This document shows positions 10,180-21,954 of a DNA stretch of 64,000 nt, piece by piece. The stretch spans positions 2,082,163-2,146,162 of the forward strand of contig OY811972.1 in assembly GCA_963681505.1 (NCBI GenBank). Direction: 5' to 3'. How positions within the stretch are numbered: the stretch's first letter is position 1; every line of letters starts with the position of its first letter. Below the pieces are notes generated by a model, which saw only the letters and a program-made list of their open reading frames with translations, ran no database searches and was not told the DNA's origin. This DNA is from Eunapius fragilis. Its lineage: Eukaryota > Porifera > Demospongiae > Spongillida > Spongillidae. Made by a program: the position numbers and the translations under genes.

Positions 10180-12608
10180 GAGACTAGCATTGCATGGCTA
10201 TGCAGGGTACGCTTTGACTTGGTCCAAATGGATTAAGGGTACGCTTAGCCTTCACGTACCGCACTCTCTTCGCCAAGCGAGCAGATTCAGGACTCCCCAA
10301 ATAACGTTGCCTTTTAGCGGACCGTTTCTTTTCTGGGTCGTTTTTTGAGCTACTTTATATAAAATTACGTCTTACAAGTTATCTAGTTATGCGTCTTACA
10401 TAGACCGTAAAGTAGATTGTTTCCAAAAATATAACATCGGCTTTTTTAATAAATGCGGTTTTTCCAGACCATTCTGAAGCTATTGGTGGAATGTTCATTG
10501 TTTAAAAGTGTTCCTATCCAACTTATGCGTTGCCAAAAGGAGCTAGAAAGAGGAGACCATGTTCCTGGACTGGGTACGAGGACGGGCAGTAACCTTTTGT
10601 TCTCTACAACCGCGCGCGCGGTTCTGTGACATAAAAAAAAGACGAAGCTGCTCATTTTGTATAGATAATTAGATTGGAAACGGGGCATTGAGCCCCGTAT
10701 ATGAACTCATTGTAATGCGTTCAATTGGATTAACGGTATTCCTCCAATACTTCAATGGGCCATTCCTTCAATACACAAGTACTGGAGGAATAAAGTTAAT
10801 CCTATTTCAATTAAAAGTAAATAAATGCAATCCATCAATAAGGTCTATATAGCCAGCGCAGACTCCGCGATGGCGCTAATTCGATGAAGTGACGCCTCGC
10901 CCCTTTCGTGACGAAAGTAAGTTGAGAGCTTAGTAAAATCTGACAGAAGAAAACGATAGCACAAAAATGCCTACATTTGGACAAACTGTCGTGATGTTCA
11001 TAGTCCTTTAGAATCCGAGATACAGAATTTGGTGCTTACAGCATTTTTAGCAACTAACCCCCTATAAACTTCCCTTTTTAAATAAATAAGTAGCATGGCC
11101 AGATGTAGCACAAAGTTTTACGAACGGTGAGGTGCGTTTAGGTTGGAGGATTTTAGAGTAACTCACACGTTTTTGACATCGCCATGAACTAACCGACAAA
11201 ACTACCCTGGCAAAACTTTTAATACTTGTTCCAGATAGCTACATAAATTCTACATATGGTAGTACCATATGCTACGTAACTATGCTCAGCGTTTAGTCAT
11301 GAAAAAAACAACGGGTGGTGATCCATTTTTCTGTTGTATAAATGGCCACCATAGATTATTTAGACGTCTGGACCATCCTCATGTTTTCCCTTTCAGGGGA
11401 AAATCCTCCGAGGCCTCAACTGGTCTCTTAGGCGTCTTTAACGTTTCGTCATTTGGTTGGCCATCGATGTCATAGTCAAGAAGCTGGATTCCAGGAATGA
11501 AGCGGATCGTTGTAACGTCTACTTTACTGGACTGGGTCATGATTTTATTTGCTAGCATTTTTCCTTGTATGCTGGTAATGGCCAGCAACACATTTTTTGT
11601 TTGCATGGAGTAATTCTGAATACAGTTTAAGGTACTTAAACCTAGTTAACCGACCACCGCGCCTCATTACCAAGACAATCACGTGAGACGTGACACGCAT
11701 GCGCATGTCAGTAGTGCGAAACAATTGTGCGGAATAATTTTCTTTTCTTTTAACTGACTTCTCCATCACTATCCGGGATGATGTTAGTCTGTGGGCAGCA
11801 CGGTACGAGTGGGTGGTGCCATGTCACCACACACACCCAAATTTGCCGCGCCACGCCTACCCTGGCCCAGACCCTACCAAGAGCATGTAGACCCAAATCA
11901 ATGTAAGGTTTGGGTAGGTGTGATTGGCATGTGTCGTTGACTACTGCGTCGTTCACAGGCTCGTACTCTGATCTTTTTAGTTCTGAAAGAAAGGCTAGCG
12001 CATTTGGTAACTGTGTTTTGGTTAGGCTCCGTTGTCATCGGTTCCGCTTTTGTCTTCATTTCAAATATGATAAGTGGTGAGGAGCATCTCGGAGTCTGCG
12101 CGTGAAGCAGTGTTAATTGAGTCCGTTTCCAATCCCTCTACTCTAATATCTATGCTTCTAGTTCGATTGCTATTGCTATAACAAGTTCAACGATCCGATC
12201 GTCGGGAGTCTTGTTAGAGACGGGTTGCGTATTTTTAATGAGATTCATAGTCGGGGTCAAATCCGATAAGGAAGTATATCTGGCGAAACTTCCGATTGTT
12301 TCCTGTAAGAAGACTGTCTAATATAAATGTAGCTTTTGACTGGTGTATTCAAATGGGCCTCTTACGCATGGAGATGACGATTTGATAGCATCTGGATGGA
12401 AGGCATCCGGAGGCATGCACACGCCCATAAGGTATAAGTTTAACGAAGTGTCTTTCTATCCTTATGCTCAGAGGATCCATTGAAGTGGTGGAAGCTGTGC
12501 ATTAATGTACACTGTCAGGCATAAATGTGCATGGATGAGGCAAGAAGAATATACTTATAGTGTGTGACCTAATAATTACCACTGATAGTTATAAGTAGAA
12601 TCATGTAC

Positions 12609-12779
12609 CTGTCCTTGAATAATTGAGTTGCCTGCAAACAATTTCCGCAACTCCATAGTTCTGAGGATTGCACACAGACCCCCATATGGTGACTCCAGGA
12701 CTGGACTGGACACATAGCTCAATTCTCCCTTCTCGTGCTGTTGGTCCTCCAGCCAAACGTACTGATCCTGGTTGGCAGC
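12609..12779 (-). CDS. Receptor copy 1: SRCR domain 4, first half
   Basis: A 171-bp, phase 1-1 exon with acceptor TCTCTGAAG and donor GTACAT. It reads GCQPGSVRLAGGPTAREGRI, ELCVQSSPG, then VWG-like IWGSVC and EIVCRQLNYS, the standard N-terminal half of an SRCR domain. The second half is at 6,556-6,720. The acceptor and the first bases of this exon are duplicated upstream (near 13,019), inside a tandem intron duplication. Confidence 0.82.
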
Positions 12780-13260
12780 CTTCAGAGAAAAAGGTTAGTA
12801 TAAATTATTCGGCAATGAACTCGAGATTAATATTGTTTTGTCACAGACAAGGTAGACATGCGTCCATTTTTATAAGCACGAATGTATTATTTTGAGTTGT
12901 ATACGAGATGCACTGGTATTCCCAACTCATTAACTTTCAATTACAACCAAACATAACTATAAGCATTGAAGTGGGGGGTTCCATTACAATGAAATACTTG
13001 CAATTTACTCAATTAAAAGTTTGGTTGGCAGCCTTCAGAGAAAATATGTGGCAGCAGAACACAAGATTAACAATGTTTCTTTGTAGACAAGAAGGACATG
13101 TGTCGAGTTTCATAAGCACACGTGAATAGTATAGTTGTATATCTAGTTTATGCACTTATATTAACTTTCGATTGCAACTCAAGGTTTTAGAAACGAAAAA
13201 CATAGCGGGTGGGGGGCCCGGGGTCCATTGTAATGAAAGACATGCAATTAACAGTTTGGT
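12770..13260. repeat. Tandem duplication of intron sequence (about 245-bp unit)
   Basis: The block beginning GTTGGCAGCCTTCAGAGAAA at about 12,771 reappears at about 13,019. It is followed in both cases by related stretches (AGACAAG-G-AGACATG, TTTATAAGCAC or CATAAGCAC, TTAACTTTC(A/G)ATT, a G-rich run, then CAATTTACTC/AATTAACAGTTTGGTTG). A third partial start is seen near 13,250 at the end of the SRCR3 exon. The units are diverged, so the duplication is not recent. Confidence 0.6.
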
Positions 13261-13273
13261 TGCCACAACTTGC

Positions 13274-14810
13274 CTTGGTTTATTGGGTAGTTTTCGCATC
13301 TCAGGCCAACACTGCTCCGTTGTGTAAAGGTTCCATAAAAATAATAATTGTATATACTGCAGGACCATACAGACGCCTCATTTCCATTGCAATTAATCTC
13401 GTCAATCACCACAATACCCGTGCCCAGTCCAAATGTGCTGTCATAGATAAATGCAGCTAGAAATTTAAAAAATCAGTACAAGAAGTTTCGAATGTAATAA
13501 AATGATTAAATTACCCGGATTTTGAAATCCTAGCTGTCTGCAGACGACCTGACCGTCTCGTGAGTCCCACGATCCACTCCCTCCACGTATCATCCCCCAT
13601 TTTCCAGAGCTGCATACTTCCACATATCCCTCGTTCCCATCAGTGCCATTAACCAAACGGACAGCTTGTCCACTGCAGGATTCTAAATATTAAATTCAGT
13701 AATGAAGTATACTACATTATTTATCCTCTGCTGACCTGTTTGTACCACCTTCCCTCTACAGCTGACTCCCGCTCTTGAGGACAAGTCACATGACACACTG
13801 TTGCCATTGGAGCAGCTGGTAATATAGCTTTCGTATCCATAGCAATCAAAACCATAAGAATACGTTGGCATTATGGGATAGCGTGAATAGCGATAGTTAT
13901 TAGCTGCGATGTCTGTGGTAAGGAGTTCAAATGAACACTGAAATGATGTAAATCAACGTACTGGAGGTAGGGAAGCCTAGCTGTCTACAAACCACCAGTG
14001 CGTCCTGGTAGGTGAAATAGCCACCACACAATCCATTCCACTTCCCGCCATTGCATATTTCCACGTTCCCTTCTGTGCTTACGTCACCACCACTCAATCG
14101 GACTTGACCACCGGTACAAGCTGATGCTGTGCAGAAGAGAATTAAATAATTGTCGAGCTTGAGTGCACGCTACTCATACTTGAACAACTGACACCGGCAT
14201 CATTATAGCCATGACTGCAGGGAGAGTAGTCCCCGATCAGGCTCTGGTAGTCACATTGGAACAGAGATAGCTCCGTGCCTCGGCAGTTTACGTTGTTCAC
14301 GTAAATTGCTTGAATTCCACTTGAATTAGAGTTATACAGTGAATATGTACCTTTTTTAGACGGGAAGGGGAAGGAGAGAGGGGTGCGTGGGCGGGAAGTG
14401 ATGTAACTGCTAAAAAGACGTTTTAGTCATCGGCCAAGCAGGTATGAACATTCCACTTATGATGTGAACAGTTGGCGACATGCATACAAGTCTACATTAT
14501 TATATATGCATTATTGCACCATGTAAATTTAGCTCAGAAATCATTTGGTGTGCCAATGGTATATATATTTGAATTTCCCTAGCTAGTTCAGGCTTACAGT
14601 AACATGAATTGCACAAATTGTTATACCTGTACTTACTTGCATCAGTTGACTGGTATCCCAGCTGTCTGCACACCACCGCGGCATCGTTACTGTCCCATCC
14701 AGAACTGCACACCGTACCCCACTCTCCTCCGATGCAAACCTGTACTATCCCGTAGTAGGCGGTTCCACCAACTAGCTGGACTGATCCCTGGTAGCATCCA
14801 GTGAAGGCGA
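13274..14810 (-). CDS. Receptor copy 1: SRCR domains 1 to 3 (six exons)
   Basis: Exons in order are 14,637-14,810 with 14,180-14,350 (SRCR1), 13,962-14,126 with 13,736-13,912 (SRCR2), and 13,515-13,682 with 13,274-13,456 (SRCR3). All introns are phase 1 and fall in the middle or at the edges of domains. Core motifs are [74 protein letters not shown] and SVGLRC. The last exon ends at AAG followed by GCAAGT, so a GC-AG intron is proposed there. With domains 4 to 7 downstream this gives seven extracellular SRCR modules. Confidence 0.86.
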
Positions 14811-15826
14811 CTGCGAGTATAGGTGAGGGAACGACTTGAATGGTTTGTATGCACGCAATGTATCAGTATTCGCTCAACTGTGTCTTTTAGTTCTGCGCAT
14901 AGCAATTAATGCATGCATTAGCTTGTAGCAGTTATGTAATTGTATGGGACTCTCCGAGAAAACGATTTATCGCTATATTTTAATTGGGACAGGGTCTGAG
15001 AAAATGCCGGTCCTATCGCGCTTATTATATAAAAATGATTTACGTTTGAATATATATATAATTTCCGAACAGTAAGCGCTATTGACTTCCTATTTTCATC
15101 ACTTCATACTACATCATTTTTCTTTGGTAACAGAGATTCTGGGGTCTTGCATTAATTTCGTGTTAGTGTTGTAACGTCCGTTACCCCTTAGGGTTCAAAT
15201 CCTTCTGCAGGTGCACTTCGAATGTGGTTTGCACCTAGAGGGATCATGCACCTATTGATATGTCCTGTTCGTTAATTACTTGATTCTTTTTCTACTTCTA
15301 TAGCGAACGGAATTCGTTAAGGATTCAGTTCCCATCTGCCATCGCCTTACCAGAGATTAATATTTATAAATATTATCCCCGGCCTTATGCACCACGGTAT
15401 GTACTATGCATATGGTAGTGATTACGTGCGCGCACAACGTCGTGTGCGTGTCGCGGTCGGTTCGTGCACTCCTTGCGCGCCCATTTATCGGCGTACAATG
15501 CCATAACAGTACATCAGAACCATGAGATAAAGTCGGTGCGTGGGGAGGCGGGGTCGTGTTGCGCATATTCAGGGCTGCCGCGATATATCGCGATATTTTT
15601 TATATATCGCGATATTTTTTATATACCGCGATATTTTTTATATATCGCGATACGCGATATTTTTTTGGCTTATCGCGATACAAACGTGCACGGGAATAGA
15701 CGGAGAATCACGGAGATAGATGAAATATTTTTACTACTTGAAGATTTAGCAGAGATGTAATTAGTACCAATGTACCATGCGAGTACACAACGGCAAAATG
15801 CTATCACGTGCACTTTGCATTATGCC

Positions 15827-16180
15827 TCAAGAATGTGTGCATTTACCCATGGCCAGCCATTCTGGTAAGTGGCTCCATCGTTTTTTCTGGAGTGTATTCT
15901 TTGCTGTGGAGAAAACCCTTTCTGAAAGTGTAGTTGAGGCAGGGATAGCTAGATACTTCCTTGCCAGTTTGGCAACTTGAGGGAAGTAGGATTCATGCTT
16001 TCTCCACCAATCCATCGCTATCCTGAAGTTAATTTCAGCCTCCTTAAGATACCTCTGAAATTCGACTTCAATGTGATCATGAGTACTACGAATTACTTCA
16101 CCATCACATTCATCTTCATGTCCAAACAGAATATCAAATTCCTCCTCTTGTTGAGTAACTGCTGCTTTCACACTGTACAT
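15827..16180 (-). pseudogene. hAT transposase C-terminal (dimerisation) remnant
   Basis: 118 codons including stop. The stretch WWRKHESYFPQVAKLARKYL followed by AIPASTTLSERVFSTAKN is the hallmark hATC dimerisation segment near the end of hAT transposases. It is separated from the BED finger (16,556-16,804) by about 380 bp without transposase similarity. The acidic catalytic core that normally lies between them is not visible, so this is a remnant of an internally deleted element. Confidence 0.88.
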
Positions 16181-16555
16181 CGATCAGTTCAGTAGTCTTT
16201 GTCCTATGAGGTACCACAATAGCACCATTGGTTCTCTAATTAAACTCTTAGCTATCCAATAAAGCAGGTGGCAGCAAGTTTACGGTAAAGGCTTTGACTA
16301 GAAGCTCGTTAGCTCTGGTCAGTTTTTCTCCCTTCATAACTGGGTTGTACCTGAGTCACGTATATCTGTCCAGGATTCCTCCTTTACCAGATGGTCTAGA
16401 ACCAGAACACCCTTTATCTGTGCTTGAGCATGGACTAGTGGTACTACTGGTGGTGGTACAGCCTGTGCGCGTAACTTCGAAGCTACATGTGTAAGTTGCA
16501 TGCATGATGCATGTTAATTGAATGAGTTTTGTGATTAATACAAGGATGCATAGAC

Positions 16556-16804
16556 TTACATTTTGCTATCTTCTGCAACACCATTAACGGATTTTAGGTG
16601 ATGCCAAATATTGGATGTATTGTTGCCCTTTCTGGACACCCATGCATGCACAGCACCTGTTGTACATGCACAGATTGCTTTTTTGTGCCACCCAAAATGG
16701 TCCCACGGATTACTCCTAAGCATTTTGCGGTCAACACCTACGATATCCTCCTTGTCTACAGCGTGATAGGACGGTTTATCTGTCAATTCTTTTTTCGCAG
16801 CCAT
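16556..16804 (-). pseudogene. hAT transposase N-terminal BED-finger remnant
   Basis: 83 codons including stop, starting MAAKKELTDK. WDHFGWHKKAICACTTG and GNNTSNIWHHLK match the layout of a BED zinc finger (aromatic-x-F, Cys pair, TSNxxxHL), but the spacing of the first cysteines is disturbed. It is the upstream part of the transposase whose C-terminus is at 15,827-16,180. Confidence 0.7.
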
Positions 16805-17049
16805 AACTGAAGCAGCAAATAGCGCTGCAATGAATTAATTATTGATCGATGAATATATTTACTATATCGCGATATAAAATCGCGATACTTCACTCATATC
16901 TCGATACATCGCGATATACACGATATCGGCTACAGACCATATCGCGGCAGCACTGCGCATATTTTTTAAGAGACACCTAGCTCTGCGGTCCTCTACAACT
17001 TATTTCTTACGCACTGGATATTAGTCTGTCGATCATGAAGTTTCAGTTA

Positions 17050-17064
17050 ATGTATGTCTATGTG

Positions 17065-17121
<57 letters not shown>

Positions 17122-17830
17122 ACATATATCTGCAATGGGGGTGACAATAAATGGTGGGGGATCATACATCTGTGCGTGTAGAGCATAAATCCTAACACTA
17201 AGAAAGAATGGTTGCTTATAGCCCTGCACTCGACCACACCTCCCCCCATTCTGAACTTATAGTGAAGGAAGGGAATGGGACATGAGTGTGTAGTGAGGTT
17301 ACGTGACACAAAAATGTAGTGGAGAGGTTATAGGACACGCACGTGTAACAGGACAATGAACAGGACAATGCGGTGTTGTGTGTGTATGTGCGTGTGTGTG
17401 TGTGTGTGTGTGTGAGTGTGTGTGGATTTACTTGTAGCTGCAAGGGGTGTGATTCGCAGATGAAATTTAAAAAGAATGGTGCATCTGTGCTTTCAGAGAG
17501 TATATCCCGGCAACACAACTGAAAGAAGGGTTTGCTTTTCAGCTCAGCTGTGGTATTAACTCAACCGCACCTCCTCCCACTCTGAACTCATAGTGAAAGA
17601 AGAGCATGAGCGTAATGAAGGCTATGAGACACAAAAATGAATGAGACAGGACCATGTAGTGGATGTAATACCATGTAGTGGAGGTTATGAGACACAAGCG
17701 TGTGTGTGTGAGCTAGTGTGTTGTGGTTGTATATTTGCAAGGGGGTGTAACATGCAGATAAAATGAAAACGGAGGGATATGGATGGTTGTTGGTTAATAC
17801 ATCTGTGTGCAGAGCGTAAACCTTTCAGCG
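17050..17830. repeat. Three-unit tandem repeat with (TG)n microsatellites
   Basis: Each unit of about 330 bp starts with a TG run (about 17,070-17,118, 17,380-17,425, 17,698-17,720). It then reads TTTAC-T-T-(G/C)TGCAA followed by a G run, GTGTGCAGAGCGTAAA-like text, a GAACT(T/C)ATAGTGAA segment and GACACAAAAATG. The third unit is partial. The minus-strand open frames here are poly-(HT) and are not genes. Confidence 0.75.
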
Positions 17831-19696
17831 GCTTTTAGGTCCGGGCCCTTTTTGCTGCCACGCGATTAATCATTTTCTCGTGGACCGTTCCATTTATAAC
17901 GATAATTATTATACATCCGCAAGTTCAATTAAGTGGGTTGGGCTACTTTTATCCATAAATAGTGACATGGTGTACCGATGATTGCTATAGAGAGTTGCTA
18001 TCATTAAGCGTACTCGCAAATGTGCAGATTTTTTACGTAGCGAAGAGGTCCTCTCATAATGTATGTGTACGAAACAATAGTTATAGTACACGTGGAAAAC
18101 AAAAAACACTATTCTTTTCATTTTCGTTTTCGGCTTAGCTTTTCAGGCCTCTAAAACTTCAGTCTGGGACAAAACACACTCAAGTAGTGTTCTAGTAGGG
18201 TGTAGATCAAAGATCGGGCTACGCCCAACTAGTAGCAAAGAATGTTTTTTAGCTTTGTTACCCCACCAGGCATTAGCCCAAATCCTGCATTCATGATTGT
18301 ACATGTCCACCCATTAACTGACATGTTATTCGAGTTGGTACATCTTTATACTGTCCAGAAAGGATAACTGCTGTTAATAAAAGCCATCATCACCTGTATG
18401 CAATTTATTCTTTACTGCTGCTTCTTGTACTTTGCATCTGCACGCTCTGCAGAAACTTATAGGGAAATCAAACACTGTCATTGCACATGTCTAGCATGTC
18501 AAGAACTCCATTGAAAAGGTAGCACAGGTGTATTCTGTTTGAGATTCTCGTTTCCACCCTTATATCTTAAACAGTTCAGTTATGACCACTTACTCTCTGA
18601 CAGGACTTTTGGACATGAGATTGCGTGTTCCCGTTGTCGTCGTGTATGAAATTTATACATATGGGTGTGGCGTACGTGCATTATTCATGGTCCCGTCTAA
18701 CCGTGTCGTTCGTTGACCAGAAAATAAGCCCCAGCACGCACTAAACGCAAATGTGATGTACAATGAATATTGGTCTTTGAGTAGGAGTAGGTTCATCTGC
18801 CAGGTGGTTTCAAGAAAATCGGTTGCCGCCTGAGCACATAATGAAGGCAATAAAAGCCATGCCTTCAGTAGCCACAAGCGCGGCAACTATAGGGCAAAGG
18901 AGAACTTAGTTTGACCGTGCATATTATTCTTTTAAAGTATACGAAATTGGTTGTGGAACAGCTCAAAATTATATATTGAATTTGTAGTGGCAAAAAAAGC
19001 CTAAATAGCCAAATAATTAGCTCCTCTAGGATCCCGAACACCAAAATACCGTAATGTTCGATGTGACAAATTGCACAATGCTATGCAATGCAGACGCTAT
19101 CGCATCCCGCAACACATATAAGTTCCTAAAATAACAATGAAGATGTCAAAAGTCCACTGTTCCGAGGTGTGCAAGTCCACTGTTCCGACCTGCCCCTGTT
19201 ATCTATATGATCCAGGAATATCATTGATAACATGTTTACCTTAGGTGGATTAATATTGTTTTACTATCGTGGCTGGGGTGCTATTCTATAGTCCGTGTGG
19301 GATTGTGGGATTGAGTTTGTCGATGAGTTCTGTGAGAAGATTGGTTGGTTGGGAAGGGGGGGGGGGGGGGGGGGGGGGGCGTACTTGACGATAGTAATTT
19401 TTAGAGATGTCCAGCCGTGTAGGTCCACAGATAATCTATGTTATCTCTGGTATAGGTCGAAGGGTTTGTATAACTAATACTAAAATGAACACAAAATGGT
19501 AGTACGCACATAAAGACGATGCAAAAAGATTAAAAAGAAACCCAGGCTTCCTAAACAGGTAGGTCAATCGCACTGGATCTAAGAGCTCGTCCCTGTGATG
19601 ACCGTGCACCCCACATTATGGAGAGAAATATCCGCCGTAATTACACCCACGTATCTCATATAATTAAGTACTAAAACTTGCTTCTACGTGGGCGTA

Positions 19697-19790
19697 GTTT
19701 AAGTGATAGCTACACCAATCACATCGCTTGGACTGAGAGTGCCCCCAAAAAGTTGACATTTTCCCTGTAGGTGCAATCACTTAAAGACTG
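19697..19790. repeat. Short inverted-repeat element, also found truncated at 49,918
   Basis: The ends GTTTAAGTGATAGCTACACC and GGTGCAATCACTTAAAGAC are imperfect inverted repeats. The internal segment ATCGCTTGGACTGAGAGTGC followed by CCCCAAAA and TTGACATT is repeated at 49,926-49,962, right at the junction between receptor copy 3 and the 13-bp satellite. Confidence 0.6.
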
Positions 19791-20123
19791 ACATGCATGC
19801 AGGCTTTTCCTATCGCTATAAACACCACCTCGGGAGGCATATGGAACATCATCTTGGGTGGCAAAGGGTTAATTACCTTGCAGCCTATAGCAGAGTATGT
19901 TATTAACCCAAGTCTCACATACAAGTGGCTACATATCCATTAACTTTCATGTTCTAATCAGTACGCGGTCTATACGCATGCACAATAATTATATAATGAA
20001 TCTGAGACCCAGCGCCACTTTAAGCACGCGCGCATGTTGTGAAGTTTCAATTTTCATGTGTCTCAGTCGTACTGCATCACACGTACTTGTACAAAGGAGA
20101 ATGTTTTAACACACACGACGTAC

Positions 20124-20178
20124 CTAGTTTGTCAACAGCAGTGGTTGCTATGAGCAATACTGAGAAGATCCAATGCAT
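20124..20178 (-). CDS. Receptor copy 1: signal-peptide exon (proposed first exon)
   Basis: The ATG at 20,176-20,178 (minus) opens MHWIFSVLLIATTAVDKL, a short hydrophobic leader, followed by a GTACGT donor in phase 1. Spliced to 14,810 it reads on in the SRCR frame ([16 protein letters not shown]). Phase and reading frame are therefore compatible across a 5.3-kb intron. An upstream in-frame ATG exists at 20,281-20,283, but the internal one gives a cleaner leader. Assignment to this gene is inference; another first exon is possible. Confidence 0.55.
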
Positions 20179-21954
20179 GTCTTGCCCTAAACCAATGCAA
20201 CTGCTCCTGTGTACACAACTGGCACTAATTTGCTGACAGACAGGAAATGCAACTATGAATACGTGTAGGTCCGTTTTGGTCATGCGTTACCACAAGATCT
20301 ATAAATGTATAGTTGTGGGTACATGTGAAATGGAAGAGTATAAAAAACATTATTAATGCTTATATACCGAACACTATGGGCGGCTGAACCTTCACCTGGT
20401 ACACTGTTTTGAATTGAAATCTCATTTGTTTTGGATTGACATTCACCCTACTGTTTTTACAGTGTACGAGCTAATACCATTGCCGTCCTTTCCCGTAGCA
20501 TCTATCCATATGAAGTTAACATTGTTAAATGTTTATACATTGCATGTGCCTTTCTATAGTCGATCTAGTTGTGTAATAAGGCGCCAACTGAAATGGCAAA
20601 AAAAGTATAGACCTATATAAGCCGCAGCCAATAAGGTGATAGGCTTAACTGTACCATCGTAATGACCACAAAACACTCAGTAGTGTAGTTTGGAGACCGA
20701 CTGATGTGGTAGTAAAAATCATTGTACATCATGCAGGACTATTATTCCGGTAGCGGGGGGGGGGGGGGGGGGGGGGTAACCCAGCCCTTCTAATATTATT
20801 CATAGCCGAAACTGCATTGATAATTTAGTTGTGAATTAATCATAAACCACCCCCCTCAATCACTACCACGCCCCCTTCGTATGTACCCCTAGGAAGCCCT
20901 AAAACCTTCAACTGCACCGATGTTTTAGGGGCGATATTAGTTCAGCGAAATGCCCCCTCCCCCCCCCGGCCCCAAAACTCTTTTTAAAAAAAATTACTGA
21001 TTTGGACTCCCTCATGGGCCCCATTTCGCTAGAGGCTTGGGGCCCACTTTCTTAAAGTATAGTACATAGCATATATAAGCCACTTCGCCGTCTTAGTCGA
21101 TTGCAGTTAGTTGGAAGCCGACCCTTAAGGTCGGGCAACGCCCTGACACTTATTCATGAATGCATGATGTCACTGATTGTCATAGTGTTACGCATGCAAG
21201 AGGTATTCTCTATAGCCCACTGTTAAGAGCGATACAGGAGGCGGGAGCAAATCACTCGTACAGCGCTATATTTGAATACTCATAAATGCGCTCTATAAGT
21301 CGGACGTGAGCAAGAAAAACAAACAGGCACTTCGAAAACGATCTGCTTTTAAGGGCACTGAAACTGGACATTTTTACTTTGTTGGTGGCAAAACTAACAA
21401 CGCTCGCGGATGATCATTGCAATGAATGTATGTTCATATTACTAAATTGGGCAAACACTTCGAAACGGTCAATCGATCATACAGGTACATTGCTTAAAAT
21501 GTCAAATCAATATCATCACCTCCATACACTCTGCAGAACATATCCTCTTCTTTATAACAAGAACGAAAGAGACTGTCTTCTGAGGAGAGAAAGAGTTTTG
21601 TCGTGAAGGAAAGAGTCCTTTTTATCGCGATAAAGAAGGTGGAGGAGAGTTTCAGGTGATGTAAAAAAATACCTTGAGCTAACTGATCAGTAATCTTGTA
21701 CGTTGCGACCGAGAAGGATAAACAAAACGTTCTTGAAGAATGAGAATTTTGCTGTGACAAGTGCCAAAGAGCAAACAGGTATATTTATGTACTGATACTA
21801 TTCTATGCATATCATTATTCTTATACATTTGTTCTTTCACTGTGTATAGGACTTCTGCAGAAGGGAGAAGTATGGCACACCATAGGTGTAGATCTGATAC
21901 CTTTAAGCAGTCTCATTTGCATGTATGCTAAAATAAAATTGTTTTTCTAAGGTT
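20179..21954. other. Region without recognisable gene
   Basis: Contains a poly-G run (about 20,756-20,776), a C-rich stretch near 20,950-20,970 and AT-rich sequence. Short open frames in several directions show no domain. It may include the receptor promoter just above 20,180, but no element can be pinned down. Confidence 0.4.

Larger units (their letters stand above)
6721..12608 (-). other. Long intron inside SRCR domain 4
   Basis: A 5.9-kb intron holding two foldback elements (6,814-7,093; 7,615-7,883), a LINE remnant (about 8,360-9,290), a short palindromic element (10,036-10,179) and an imperfect inverted repeat near 10,720-10,810. The remainder (9,300-10,030; 10,810-12,608) shows only short open frames without recognisable domains. 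One minus-strand frame at 11,379-11,606 has ordinary protein-like composition but no identified family. Confidence 0.55.
15570..16955 (-). mobile_element. hAT-superfamily DNA transposon, decayed
   Basis: The termini CAGGGCTGCCGCGATAT and ATATCGCGGCAGCACTG are inverted repeats. Both sides carry the same 8-bp duplication CGCATATT (15,562-15,569 and 16,956-16,963), the length expected for hAT insertion. The subterminal regions repeat the TATCGCGATA motif several times. Minus-strand frames keep a C-terminal hAT dimerisation region (15,827-16,180: ARKYLAIPASTTLSERVFST) and a damaged BED-type zinc finger (16,556-16,804: SNIWHHLK). The catalytic middle is missing, so it cannot encode a working transposase. 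Confidence 0.92.
14811..20123 (-). other. First intron of the receptor gene
   Basis: It contains the hAT element (15,570-16,955), a three-unit TG-rich tandem repeat (17,050-17,830), a poly-G run (about 19,355-19,379) and a roughly 90-bp inverted-repeat element (about 19,697-19,790). Nothing gene-like is seen in 17,831-19,690. Confidence 0.6.

Noticed and set aside
11379-11606. SRCR or TE-coding exon in the SRCR4 intron
   Set aside because: Protein-like composition but no cysteine pattern, domain or splice sites; left unassigned.
15170-15215. tRNA gene (GGGTTCAAATCC resembles a B box)
   Set aside because: No A box or cloverleaf arms could be formed around it.
17058-17518. Poly-(His-Thr) proteins
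   Set aside because: TG microsatellite translation.
19354-19380. Functional G-quadruplex region
   Set aside because: A plain poly-G homopolymer, similar to others at 20,756, 32,284 (C) and 47,183 (C); more likely slippage or assembly uncertainty.
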